DNA from: DATAPE01 sp036265345
GTDB taxonomy: Bacteria; Actinomycetota; CADDZG01; WHSQ01
DNA length: 8,516 nucleotides
Direction: 5' to 3'
Assembly: GCA_036265345.1 (NCBI GenBank)
Contig: DATAPE010000255.1
Span: 1 to 8,516 of the forward strand
Shown here: piece by piece, positions 1-5,966 of the stretch
How the letters are laid out: each line of letters starts with the position of its first letter
Numbering within the stretch: the first letter of the stretch is position 1
The notes under the pieces: model-generated
What the model saw: only the letters and a program-made list of their open reading frames with translations
Told to the model about the DNA's origin: nothing
Databases searched by the model: none
Translations under genes and position numbers: made by a program

Positions 1-1
1 C

Positions 2-1198
2 CCGGAGGTGCCTGAGGAATTAGATGCCGTAGCCGCACGCCTTCTGGCCCGCGACCCCGAGGACCGCTACCGGGACGCAGACGAGCTCATCGAAGATCTC
101 GAGCGGGTGCGAAGTGGAGAGGCTCCCGCATTTATTGGCGCTCGACACCAGGACACGAGCGCGGCAACTTCGCCGCTTGAAGCGCTTGAGGACGACAAAA
201 ATGGGAGGCGGCGATACTGGATTCCGTTGGCGCTAGTACTCTTTCTCGTGTTGCTCGGCGGCACCGCCTACGCTCTCGTTCCGGATCCGGCCCCGGAAGC
301 CGTGGTCCCTCACCTCGCCGGAGCCAGCTCTATCGAAGAGGCGCGAGAAATGGCTGGCGATCGGTTCGAGGTTGTCGAAGGCAGCCGCGTGGAGGGCACA
401 GAAGCAGTTGGCACTGTCGTGGCGCAGAGCCCGTACGCGGGTGAGATGGCCGAAGAGGGGTCGGAGATCTCCGTGGACGTCGTTGGCACCCGGATCGCGG
501 ACGTGCCCGACGTCCAAGGAAAAACGCGCGAGGAGGCCGGGCGAATCCTCAAAGACGCGGGTTTCGAGATCGAGGTCAAGACTGCAAAGAGCTCCGCGGA
601 AGACGAGAACCTGGTAACCGGACAGAATCCGCATGCCGACCCAGGCGAGACCGCCAAGTTCGGCTCGGCCGTAGAGATCACGGTCGGCGAGGGACCCCCG
701 AACGTAGAGGTTCCTAGCATCACCGACCACGCCCTGAGCGGGACGGAGCAGATCCTCGAGGAGGCGGGACTGAAGCTCGGTAGCCAGATGGAGGTTCCAA
801 ACGACCGGGTGCCGGTGGCGCACATCGTCGAGCAACACCCCGCTGCCGGCATGAAGGTTGAGTCGGGCAGCGCTGTGGACGTCGTCGTCAGCTCCGGCCC
901 GCAGCAACCTCCCGCCCCGAAAGCCGAAGACGCTGGGCAAACGATCAGCTCAAATGCCCCTGCTGCGAAAGGTCACGTTTCAGCAACTCCTGCATCGGCA
1001 GGCCCTGCTTCAGCAGCTCCTGCATCGGCAGCTCCTGCATCGGCAGCTCCTGCGTCGGCAGCTCCTGCATCGGTAGCGCCTGGTTTAGCAGCCGACGATG
1101 AGGGTGAGTTTGAGAACGAGTTTGAGGACGGCCATGACGGCGGCTTTGATGACAGTGGCTCCGATAACAGCGGCCACGGAGGCTCAGGACGGCATTGA
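2..1198 (+). CDS. PASTA-domain Ser/Thr protein kinase, C-terminal part (PknB/Stk1-like)
   Basis: This is the 3' part of a membrane Ser/Thr kinase; its 5' end lies outside the window. The first in-frame residues (PEVPEELDAV, then LLARDPEDRY) match the last helix of a Hanks-type kinase domain, so the GTG at 8 is internal and not the start. Counting from that GTG, a cytoplasmic juxtamembrane stretch leads to one membrane segment at about residues 70-90. Three extracellular PASTA repeats follow at about 99-160, 165-228 and 234-297, each beginning VP and ending in a GS-A-V-x-V strand. After them come an Ala/Pro/Ser repeat (327-356) and an acidic tail rich in Gly, Ser and His. Kinases of this class bind peptidoglycan or lipid II through PASTA domains and control cell-wall growth and division. 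The catalytic core cannot be examined here. The tail beyond PASTA3, about 100 residues, is unusual because most family members end soon after the last PASTA domain. The TGA stop is at 1196-1198. Confidence 0.93.
   Translation, partial: PEVPEELDAVAARLLARDPEDRYRDADELIEDLERVRSGEAPAFIGARHQDTSAATSPLEALEDDKNGRRRYWIPLALVLFLVLLGGTAYALVPDPAPEAVVPHLAGASSIEEAREMAGDRFEVVEGSRVEGTEAVGTVVAQSPYAGEMAEEGSEISVDVVGTRIADVPDVQGKTREEAGRILKDAGFEIEVKTAKSSAEDENLVTGQNPHADPGETAKFGSAVEITVGEGPPNVEVPSITDHALSGTEQILEEAGLKLGSQMEVPNDRVPVAHIVEQHPAAGMKVESGSAVDVVVSSGPQQPPAPKAEDAGQTISSNAPAAKGHVSATPASAGPASAAPASAAPASAAPASAAPASVAPGLAADDEGEFENEFEDGHDGGFDDSGSDNSGHGGSGRH
986..1075 (+). repeat. 15-bp tandem repeat, six units, encoding Pro-Ala-Ser-Ala-Ala type repeats
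   Basis: Six in-frame 15-bp units lie end to end. The core unit is gctcctgcatcggca. The units starting at 1016 and 1031 are identical, and those at 1046 and 1061 each differ by one base. The units at 986 and 1001 are more diverged. They encode a flexible Ala/Pro/Ser spacer after the last PASTA domain of the kinase. Near-identity at DNA level, including third positions, suggests recent slippage expansion, so the copy number may vary between strains. Confidence 0.9.
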
Positions 1199-1306
1199 GG
1201 AAAAGCCTGTGTCGATGTCAAGGGGCGGGTCATGAGTTCTCGTGCTGGGCGCTGACGCTACCCGGGCTTCCCGCGTGTAAAGCGTGGATTCGCGAGGATC
1301 GAGAGT
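1199..1306. other. Convergent intergenic gap
   Basis: This 108-base gap separates the 3' ends of the kinase (plus strand) and the redox fusion gene (minus strand). Both transcripts should end here, but I see no convincing GC stem followed by a T-run on either strand. Termination may be Rho-dependent or may occur inside the opposing gene. Confidence 0.6.
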
Positions 1307-3964
1307 TCACGAAGTGGACAAGACAGACCAGTCGCCGCGCTCGAGGGGTGTCAGAACCGGCATTACATCCATGTTGGCCTCGACGGCTCGAGTAACGGGC
1401 TCGGTCAAGTCCGCATACCCGATAAGGATGGCGCCGCATACTTTCCCATCTCTGAGGACGAGCTTGCGGTACCGTCGCGGGTTCCGGTCTTCGAAGCGCA
1501 ACTCGTGTGCCCCTTCGCCAGGTGCTTCGGTCTCCCCGACCAAAAGCAGATCTATCTCGGGCACCTTCAGCTTCGTCGGGGGTACGGCGCCCGTGTAGCG
1601 CAGGTCGCCGCCAAGCAGGTTGGTGGCGGCAACGTGGGCCTGCTCCATGCTCGCCGGCCAGAGCCCGTGTACGCGTCCCTCATACTCGGTGACGTCGCCG
1701 GCGGCGAAGATGTGAGGGTCTGAGGTCATCATCCGGTCGTCCACGACGACGCCGCGCCGGACGGCGAGCCCCGACTCTCGCGCCAGCTCGACGTTAGGCC
1801 GGATGCCGGTCGCCACAAGACACAGGTCGACCCCGAGCTTCCGTCCGTCAGAGAGTACGACGCCCTCCACGCGCTCGGTGCCGAAGATTCGGCGCGGCTC
1901 AGCCCAGGGCAGTATGGCTATGCCGAAGTCTTGCATCAATTTTCCGAGGAGCGTGCCGGCGGGGCGGTCGAGCTGGCGGTTCAACGGCCACTCGTTGCGG
2001 TTGAGTACGAAGGCGTAGGCTCCCAGCTCGGTAATGCTGTGCGCCGCCTCCAGGCCGAGCAATCCGCCACCGATGATCAGGGCACGCCTGCAGCTCCGGC
2101 GGCGGATGTACTGCTGGACCTGGACGGCGTCGTCGATCGTCCTGAGGACAAAGGTACCCTCGAGGCCGAACCCTTCGATCTCCGGCACGAAGCTCTGGGC
2201 ACCGGTCGCAAGAAGCAACCGATCGTAGGGCATGGATTCGCCCCCGTCCGTTCTCACCTCCTGTTTCGCCCGATCAACGGATGTCGCGGAGATGCCGCGC
2301 AGGTAACGGATACGCCTGGCGGAAGCCCAGTCGCGCGGCATGAGGTACAGCTTGTCTATCGCCGTGGCCTCGGAGACCAGCTTGCCGATGGCCATCCGGT
2401 TGTAGAAGTCGTACGGCTCGTCGCCGCGCAGGGTGATCTCGGCCTCGGGGTGCAGCTTGCTTACTTCGATGGCGGCGTTGACGCCGGCGGCGCCGGCCCC
2501 GATAACGACGATCCGCCGGACCCCCTCGCTGATCGCGAAGCCGGGTGTTGGCGTTGCGCCCTCCTTTGGGACGGTCGCCGCCGGCTCTCCCTGGACGGCG
2601 GCCGGATCTGCCGTGGGAACGACCGTCACCGGTCCCTGAACGTGGGCGCTACACGCCATCCGGCACTCCGCCGGTAGGCCGAGCCGCTCGAGCGTAGCGC
2701 GCTCGGTCGAAGAGACCGGCGACAGGTTCTCCATACCGGCGGTAACCCTCACCGGGTCTGCGCCGCACATGCCCATCCGGCAGCCGGCCTCCATGTTCAC
2801 CTGATTGGCTTCGGCCACCTCCAGTAGCGACTGGCCGCCCTTCGCCAGCACCGTGGGTTCGGGAGTGAACGCGACCTCGACCTTCTCCGCGTGGTTCTCG
2901 TCGTAAACACGCAAGACGCGGTCGGTGTCCCTGGCGGGAGTGGTGTGAGCAGCGCCGAGGAAGAGGCGCTCGCGCGGCAGGGCGCGCAGGAGCCACGCGA
3001 CCGTGAGCACGGCCACGGCTGCCTGTAGCGCGTACTGCAGCGGGGTCTCTCCCAGGCCAAACTGCTGCACCGCACGAGGCGCGACGAACCAGTAGAAGAG
3101 GTTCAGCGCGACCACAACATGCACCAGAACGAGCTTGTAGCTACTTCGGTTGGAGACTGCCTCGACCGCCATGAAGACTCCGATGCCGGCAGCCACGAAA
3201 AAGAGGATCCTGCCGTAGAGAAGGAGGACGCTGGTCGCCGTGATGTCGGGGAGCTCGGGCTGCGTGAAGAACGCGAAGATCAGCCACGGCATCGCGCCCG
3301 CGAACAGTTTGCGGTTGGCCGACAACCGCGGGTTTTCGTCGTAGAGATCGGCGAGATAGGCAGCCGTAGGGTTGAAGTCGTAGCAGTTCTTGGTGCAACC
3401 GACACAGGGACGACAATGGCTGTTGCGCACGACAAGCAACGGGCTCTGCCCGTAGAAGCGCTCGACCTGCAGCATCGGACAGAACTGGCTACACCAGCCG
3501 CTCTTGCCCTTGAAGATGACGCCGCCAAGGAACGCCAGGGCGAGCACGCTCACCAGAAAGACGGCGAGTGCCGGCCCGCTGCTCTCGAGCAGGACCTTGC
3601 GGAACGGCACGATGGCCAGAAAGAGACCGGCGCTGATGAGAGGAGCGTACTGCTGTACCCGTAAGGGTAGGGTCAGACCCCGGGTGAAGCCAAGAGTACG
3701 CGGGATCTGATTGAGGGAAGCCATGGGGCAGACATTGCGCCACAGGGCCGGCGCGACCAGGAAGACCAGCGGGACGATCGGCACGAACACGCCCCAAAAG
3801 AAGAGCAACCCGAGGGACGGGGCGAGGATGCTCGCCGTGACGATGCCGAGTGCGCAGGCGACGCCGAACCAGCGCAGGACGGTCCAGACGCGAGGGTGAA
3901 CCCGTTCAGGCATCTGCGTGTAGGGCTCGAAGAGGCGGACGTTGGGAGTCGGTGGGGTGCGCAC
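1307..3964 (-). CDS. Membrane polyferredoxin / 2Fe-2S ferredoxin / FAD-NAD(P) oxidoreductase fusion protein
   Basis: This 885-residue protein carries three redox modules. Residues 1-330 hold about eight membrane segments and NapH/NosR-like iron-sulfur motifs: a lone Cys79 (NVCP), C158-x3-C162, then C184-x2-C187-x2-C190-x3-C194, a standard [4Fe-4S] set. Residues 348-450 resemble a beta-grasp ferredoxin with Cys at 395, 400, 434 and 438. Residues 483-885 form a two-dinucleotide flavoprotein reductase related to the N-terminal part of NirB and to rubredoxin or ferredoxin reductases: GAGAAG at 489-494 (FAD), GGGLLG at 632-637 (NAD(P)H), ATGIRPN at 718-724 and AAGDV at 754-758. The inferred path is NAD(P)H to FAD to FeS to a membrane acceptor such as quinone; the physiological partner is unknown. 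The GTG start has no Shine-Dalgarno but lies six bases after TATAAA, fitting a leaderless mRNA. ATG codon 18 is an alternative start, also without an SD. The gene follows the sigma/anti-sigma pair on the same strand after a 307-base gap. Confidence 0.92.
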   Translation of the reverse strand: MRTPPTPNVRLFEPYTQMPERVHPRVWTVLRWFGVACALGIVTASILAPSLGLLFFWGVFVPIVPLVFLVAPALWRNVCPMASLNQIPRTLGFTRGLTLPLRVQQYAPLISAGLFLAIVPFRKVLLESSGPALAVFLVSVLALAFLGGVIFKGKSGWCSQFCPMLQVERFYGQSPLLVVRNSHCRPCVGCTKNCYDFNPTAAYLADLYDENPRLSANRKLFAGAMPWLIFAFFTQPELPDITATSVLLLYGRILFFVAAGIGVFMAVEAVSNRSSYKLVLVHVVVALNLFYWFVAPRAVQQFGLGETPLQYALQAAVAVLTVAWLLRALPRERLFLGAAHTTPARDTDRVLRVYDENHAEKVEVAFTPEPTVLAKGGQSLLEVAEANQVNMEAGCRMGMCGADPVRVTAGMENLSPVSSTERATLERLGLPAECRMACSAHVQGPVTVVPTADPAAVQGEPAATVPKEGATPTPGFAISEGVRRIVVIGAGAAGVNAAIEVSKLHPEAEITLRGDEPYDFYNRMAIGKLVSEATAIDKLYLMPRDWASARRIRYLRGISATSVDRAKQEVRTDGGESMPYDRLLLATGAQSFVPEIEGFGLEGTFVLRTIDDAVQVQQYIRRRSCRRALIIGGGLLGLEAAHSITELGAYAFVLNRNEWPLNRQLDRPAGTLLGKLMQDFGIAILPWAEPRRIFGTERVEGVVLSDGRKLGVDLCLVATGIRPNVELARESGLAVRRGVVVDDRMMTSDPHIFAAGDVTEYEGRVHGLWPASMEQAHVAATNLLGGDLRYTGAVPPTKLKVPEIDLLLVGETEAPGEGAHELRFEDRNPRRYRKLVLRDGKVCGAILIGYADLTEPVTRAVEANMDVMPVLTPLERGDWSVLSTS

Positions 3965-3968
3965 TGGC

Positions 3969-3998
3969 CGTTTATACGCAGCTCGAGGGCCAGGTGGT
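3969..3998 (-). promoter_or_regulatory. Candidate promoter of the redox fusion gene (leaderless)
   Basis: On the minus strand TATAAA (3976 down to 3971) sits inside CGTATAAACG (3978 down to 3969) and is followed by exactly six bases before the GTG start codon at 3964. A normal -10 spacing would put the transcription start at or next to that GTG. ACCACC (3998 down to 3993) lies 16 bases upstream of TATAAA and could be a -35. The same 10-mer occurs upstream of the sigma factor gene. The sequence shows the motif; promoter function is inferred. Confidence 0.45.
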
Positions 3999-4034
3999 CG
4001 GACCCGCCACAGAAGTTGGACAGAATTACCCGTG

Positions 4035-4054
4035 GAGGAGCTTTCCGGCTCCTC
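4035..4054. other. 7-bp perfect stem-loop
   Basis: GAGGAGC at 4035-4041 is the exact reverse complement of GCTCCTC at 4048-4054, with the loop TTTCCG between. It lies about 70 bases upstream of the fusion gene start and about 220 bases after the anti-sigma stop. Without a T-run its role is uncertain: a weak transcription stop for the sigma operon, a regulator-binding site, or chance in GC-rich DNA. Confidence 0.3.
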
Positions 4055-4271
4055 GCCTCCTGGCTCATCCGCGGCAACTTCGTCCCCGCGTCCATCTGTC
4101 TCACCGGCCCTGTGGCGCGGGGTTCGATGAAGCCGCCGCTACATTTGCCCAGGAGGGGTCAGGGTTTCCCTTGCCGACCAGCCTGCCACTGATCCCGACC
4201 CACTTTGCTGTCAAGGCAAGCCCAACTGCAACGAGCAATAGAAATCCGAAAGACGGCGCCCTTCCGCAAAC

Positions 4272-4943
4272 TCAAAGGTTCACGAAACTCCCTGTCAGGA
4301 CCTCATCGCCGCTGGCACCCGGGTCCCCATCGTCGGGCTCGCGGGTTACCTCGATCTCCGGGTAACGCTTGGCGGTGGCCGGTGCTGACAGGTTTACGGT
4401 AGTACGGCCCTCCGGCCCCACCCGGAAGGTTCCGCAGCTGATCCGGCTGCCGTCTTCCGCGTAGTACCACATCTCGTAGTACTCGCCCTCCTTCAGTTTG
4501 GGCAGCCCCCGAACCTCCAGCTTGACCTGCAGGTTCTCCCCGACCTCCTCCACCTGAACCTCACCACCAGCGTCCGGGGCAAGTGACGTGGCGGCCAGCT
4601 GCACACCGGGCGAGGAGTCGACGGTGATGGTCCGGATGAGGCCGGCACCCAGTATTGCAGCTACAAGCAGCGCGGCAGCCATCGGAACCCAGAGCTTCCA
4701 CCCGTATCCGAAGCGGGCCGGACTTTCTCCCTTCATCCGAGCGAGCGTCCGGGCTTTCAGCTCCGGCGGTGGTCCGCTGGCGGCTGCCTCTCGGAGGGCG
4801 TTATGGGTCCCCCAGATGTTACTCAGCTGATCCCAGCACGAGGAGCACTCCTCCAGGTGGTGCTCCAGCTCGCGCTCCTCCTCAGCGGTCAGCTCTCCGA
4901 GTACGTAAGGACCCAAAAGTTCCCTGAAGCGATCCTCACTCAC
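4272..4943 (-). CDS. Anti-sigma factor with zinc-type N-terminus and RskA-like C-terminal domain
   Basis: This 223-residue single-pass membrane protein should hold the adjacent ECF sigma factor inactive. The N-terminal cytoplasmic part (about 1-50) has the anti-sigma zinc-finger signature H29-x3-C33-x2-C36 after the typical YVLGELTAEEERELEHHL helix. A linker leads to one membrane helix at about 85-105. The outer domain (about 110-223) resembles the anti-sigma-K (RskA) domain, with a YYEMWYYAEDG strand followed by GTFRVGPEG. The GTG start overlaps the end of the sigma gene by 8 bases and has a strong GGAGGAG site 7 bases upstream, so translation is probably coupled. M. tuberculosis RskA, as I recall, lacks the zinc motif, so this protein joins a ZAS-like head to an RskA-like tail. 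Release would be expected through regulated intramembrane proteolysis or zinc-site oxidation; the sequence does not say which. Confidence 0.9.
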   Translation of the reverse strand: MSEDRFRELLGPYVLGELTAEEERELEHHLEECSSCWDQLSNIWGTHNALREAAASGPPPELKARTLARMKGESPARFGYGWKLWVPMAAALLVAAILGAGLIRTITVDSSPGVQLAATSLAPDAGGEVQVEEVGENLQVKLEVRGLPKLKEGEYYEMWYYAEDGSRISCGTFRVGPEGRTTVNLSAPATAKRYPEIEVTREPDDGDPGASGDEVLTGSFVNL

Positions 4944-5565
4944 CCCGGGCCTCCTCCGCCAGAGGGCTTGTCATTGCCTGGTGGAGCCTCTTCAGGGCGG
5001 CCGTTGTGCGGCTCTTGATCGTCCCCAAAGGCACACCGGTCCGGCGCGAGATCTCGCGCTGTGTCAGCCCTTCGAAGTAGGCCAGGGTCAGGACTTCACG
5101 GTGCTCTTCAGGTATGCGAGAGAGTCCTCGGGCCAGGTCCCAGCCGTCAACACCCGCCTCGGGCTCCGGACCGGCGGCCAATACCTGCAGGGGGTCCTCC
5201 CCGACGGATAGCGGCCTCACTCGGCGTCTCCGGTCCAGGTCCACGGCGCGGTTGCGCGTGATGCGGTAGAGCCACGTCGAGAAACTTGCCCGTTCCGACT
5301 TGAATGACTCAGCTCTCAGCCAGACGTTGGTGAAGGCATCCTGTACAAGCTCCTCCGCCAGGTGAGCGTCTCCCAGGAGCCTGACTCCCGTGGCATATAC
5401 TGGCCGCGAGTACCGGTCGTATAGCTCCGAGAGGGCCTTTTCGTCACCCCCGGCCACCCGGTGCACCAGGTCCTCATCTCCCATCTGCTTCATCTTCGAG
5501 CCAAACGACTTCTCCCAGCCGGACGACCTGGTACGCGCAGCAGCTATCGCGCTCCGATCCCTCAT
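4936..5565 (-). CDS. ECF-family RNA polymerase sigma factor (SigK-like)
   Basis: This 209-residue extracytoplasmic-function sigma factor redirects RNA polymerase to a stress regulon. Region 2 spans about residues 30-112, with DAFTNVWLRAESF (region 2.2) and FSTWLYRITRNRAVDLDRRRR (2.3-2.4, -10 recognition). Region 4 spans about 150-198, with the helix-turn-helix LTQREISRRTGVPLGTIKSR (-35 recognition). Region 3 is absent, as usual for the family. The ATG at 5565 has only a weak purine stretch upstream. ATG codons 25 and 28 are possible starts, because the conserved part begins near residue 29. The protein has no cysteine, so it cannot use the disulfide redox switch described for M. tuberculosis SigK; sensing would fall to the anti-sigma factor. 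The pairing with an RskA-domain protein suggests the SigK group, but that is inference. The gene is first in a two-gene operon. Confidence 0.93.
   Translation of the reverse strand: MRDRSAIAAARTRSSGWEKSFGSKMKQMGDEDLVHRVAGGDEKALSELYDRYSRPVYATGVRLLGDAHLAEELVQDAFTNVWLRAESFKSERASFSTWLYRITRNRAVDLDRRRRVRPLSVGEDPLQVLAAGPEPEAGVDGWDLARGLSRIPEEHREVLTLAYFEGLTQREISRRTGVPLGTIKSRTTAALKRLHQAMTSPLAEEARGE
4951..4957 (-). promoter_or_regulatory. Ribosome binding site of the anti-sigma gene
   Basis: GGAGGAG on the minus strand lies within the last codons of the sigma gene, 7 bases before the GTG at 4943. It fixes the anti-sigma start and supports coupled translation from the sigma mRNA. Confidence 0.8.
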
Positions 5566-5652
5566 TTCACTTGGCAGAGCAACCGCAGCACACGATCTCT
5601 CGGCAATTGTATCCGTTCCGGCCCCTAGGTTTGAGTGCTACGACAGCGCATC

Positions 5653-5820
5653 TTACGTCTTTCGTTTATACGGACGGTTTGCTCGCCTGGTTTGTATCGC
5701 GTGCGCTGCCGAGAAACTGTCCACGATCTGCACGAAGGCCCTGGGGACGCGCCGGTAGGTGCGGACGGACTCCGCCCGCCGGTCCACCTGCTTGACCAGT
5801 GAATACACGGTCGAGTTCAC
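5653..5820 (-). CDS. Hypothetical 55-residue protein (or gene remnant)
   Basis: A GTG-started open frame of 55 codons ends in TAA at 5653-5655. I do not recognise the product. It begins MNSTVYSLVKQVDRRAE and continues with Arg-rich helical-looking sequence (RTYRRVPRAFVQIVDSFSAAH), with a net positive charge and no membrane segment. By hand count 37 of the first 41 codons end in G or C, with first positions intermediate and second positions lowest. This is the normal coding pattern of a GC-rich actinobacterium. The bias vanishes in the last 14 codons, where 8 end in A or T and where the candidate sigma promoter lies. The 13 codons upstream of the GTG also lack the bias, which supports that start, though no clear Shine-Dalgarno precedes it. 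It could be a real small gene ahead of the sigma operon or the head of a decayed gene. Confidence 0.4.
   Translation of the reverse strand: MNSTVYSLVKQVDRRAESVRTYRRVPRAFVQIVDSFSAAHAIQTRRANRPYKRKT
5663..5691 (-). promoter_or_regulatory. Candidate promoter of the sigma/anti-sigma operon
   Basis: CGTATAAACG (minus strand, 5672 down to 5663) is identical to the 10-mer at the redox fusion gene. ACCAGG (5691 down to 5686) lies 15 bases upstream of TATAAA, against ACCACC at 16 bases there. Transcription from it would begin near 5658 and leave a leader of about 93 bases. ECF sigma factors commonly drive their own operon, so a shared motif is expected if both genes are targets. It is not the CCATCC/CCGAAT pattern I remember for mycobacterial SigK. 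Confidence 0.4.
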
Positions 5821-5910
5821 ATCAGAACGTCCAGGGTCAAAACGGCCAATCTGTGCACGTTATTGGACTGCGGTGAACGCCTGGTGGACTGATGCACTTG
5901 ACTTTGCACG

Positions 5911-5946
5911 GCGGAGGTGAGGGGTTCGAATCCCCTCCACTCCACC
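5911..5946 (+). other. tRNA/tmRNA 3'-end-like fragment
   Basis: GAGGGGTTCGAATCCCCTC (5919-5937) is a perfect T-arm: a six-base-pair stem enclosing the universal TTCGAAT loop. Seven bases follow as an acceptor 3' strand (CCACTCC), then discriminator A5944 and CC, with G where the final A of CCA would be. The ending CTCCACC resembles tmRNA (ssrA) more than most tRNAs. No matching 5' acceptor strand (GGAGTGG or a wobble variant), D-arm, tmRNA-type 5' end or alanine-rich tag frame appears upstream, so this is not a complete gene. GGTGGA at 5883 could pair with TCCACC at 5941-5946, but it sits out of register for a tRNA. Such 3' fragments are typical att-site relics of elements that integrate into tRNA or tmRNA genes. 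Confidence 0.5.
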
Positions 5947-5966
5947 GGCGCGTCTCTCGACGGAGC

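Larger units (their letters stand above)
3965..4271. other. Intergenic region between anti-sigma gene and redox fusion gene
   Basis: This 307-base stretch holds the candidate promoter next to 3964 and a perfect 7-bp stem with a 6-base loop at 4035-4054 (GAGGAGC, TTTCCG, GCTCCTC). The stem has no T-run on either strand, so it is not a classical intrinsic terminator. A minus-strand open frame entering from 4104 has moderately GC-rich third positions, but it overlaps the start of the fusion gene out of frame and resembles nothing I know. I see no gene that I would defend here. Confidence 0.6.
5566..5966. other. Intergenic region between ABC permease and sigma gene
   Basis: These 401 bases separate two minus-strand operons. 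From right to left they hold the plus-strand tRNA/tmRNA-like 3' fragment (5911-5946), a low-information stretch (5821-5910), the 55-codon ORF (5653-5820), the candidate sigma promoter (5663-5691) and the sigma leader. A short GCGGA/TCCGC stem lies at 5761-5775 inside the small ORF. I see no clear intrinsic terminator for the ABC operon. Confidence 0.6.

Noticed and set aside
1931..2677. 248-codon plus-strand frame inside the fusion gene
   Set aside because: It is a shadow of the minus-strand oxidoreductase, whose FAD and NAD(P) motifs and codon bias are unmistakable.
3673..4104. Minus-strand frame entering the fusion gene from upstream
   Set aside because: It overlaps the fusion gene by almost 300 bases out of frame and resembles no known protein. 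The upstream 140 bases have a mild codon bias, but not enough to call a gene.
5566..5946. A complete tmRNA gene ending at the T-arm
   Set aside because: No tmRNA-like 5' end, no partner strand for CCACTCC and no tag-peptide frame were found upstream, and the interval is shared with a codon-biased minus-strand ORF. Only the 3' fragment is supported.
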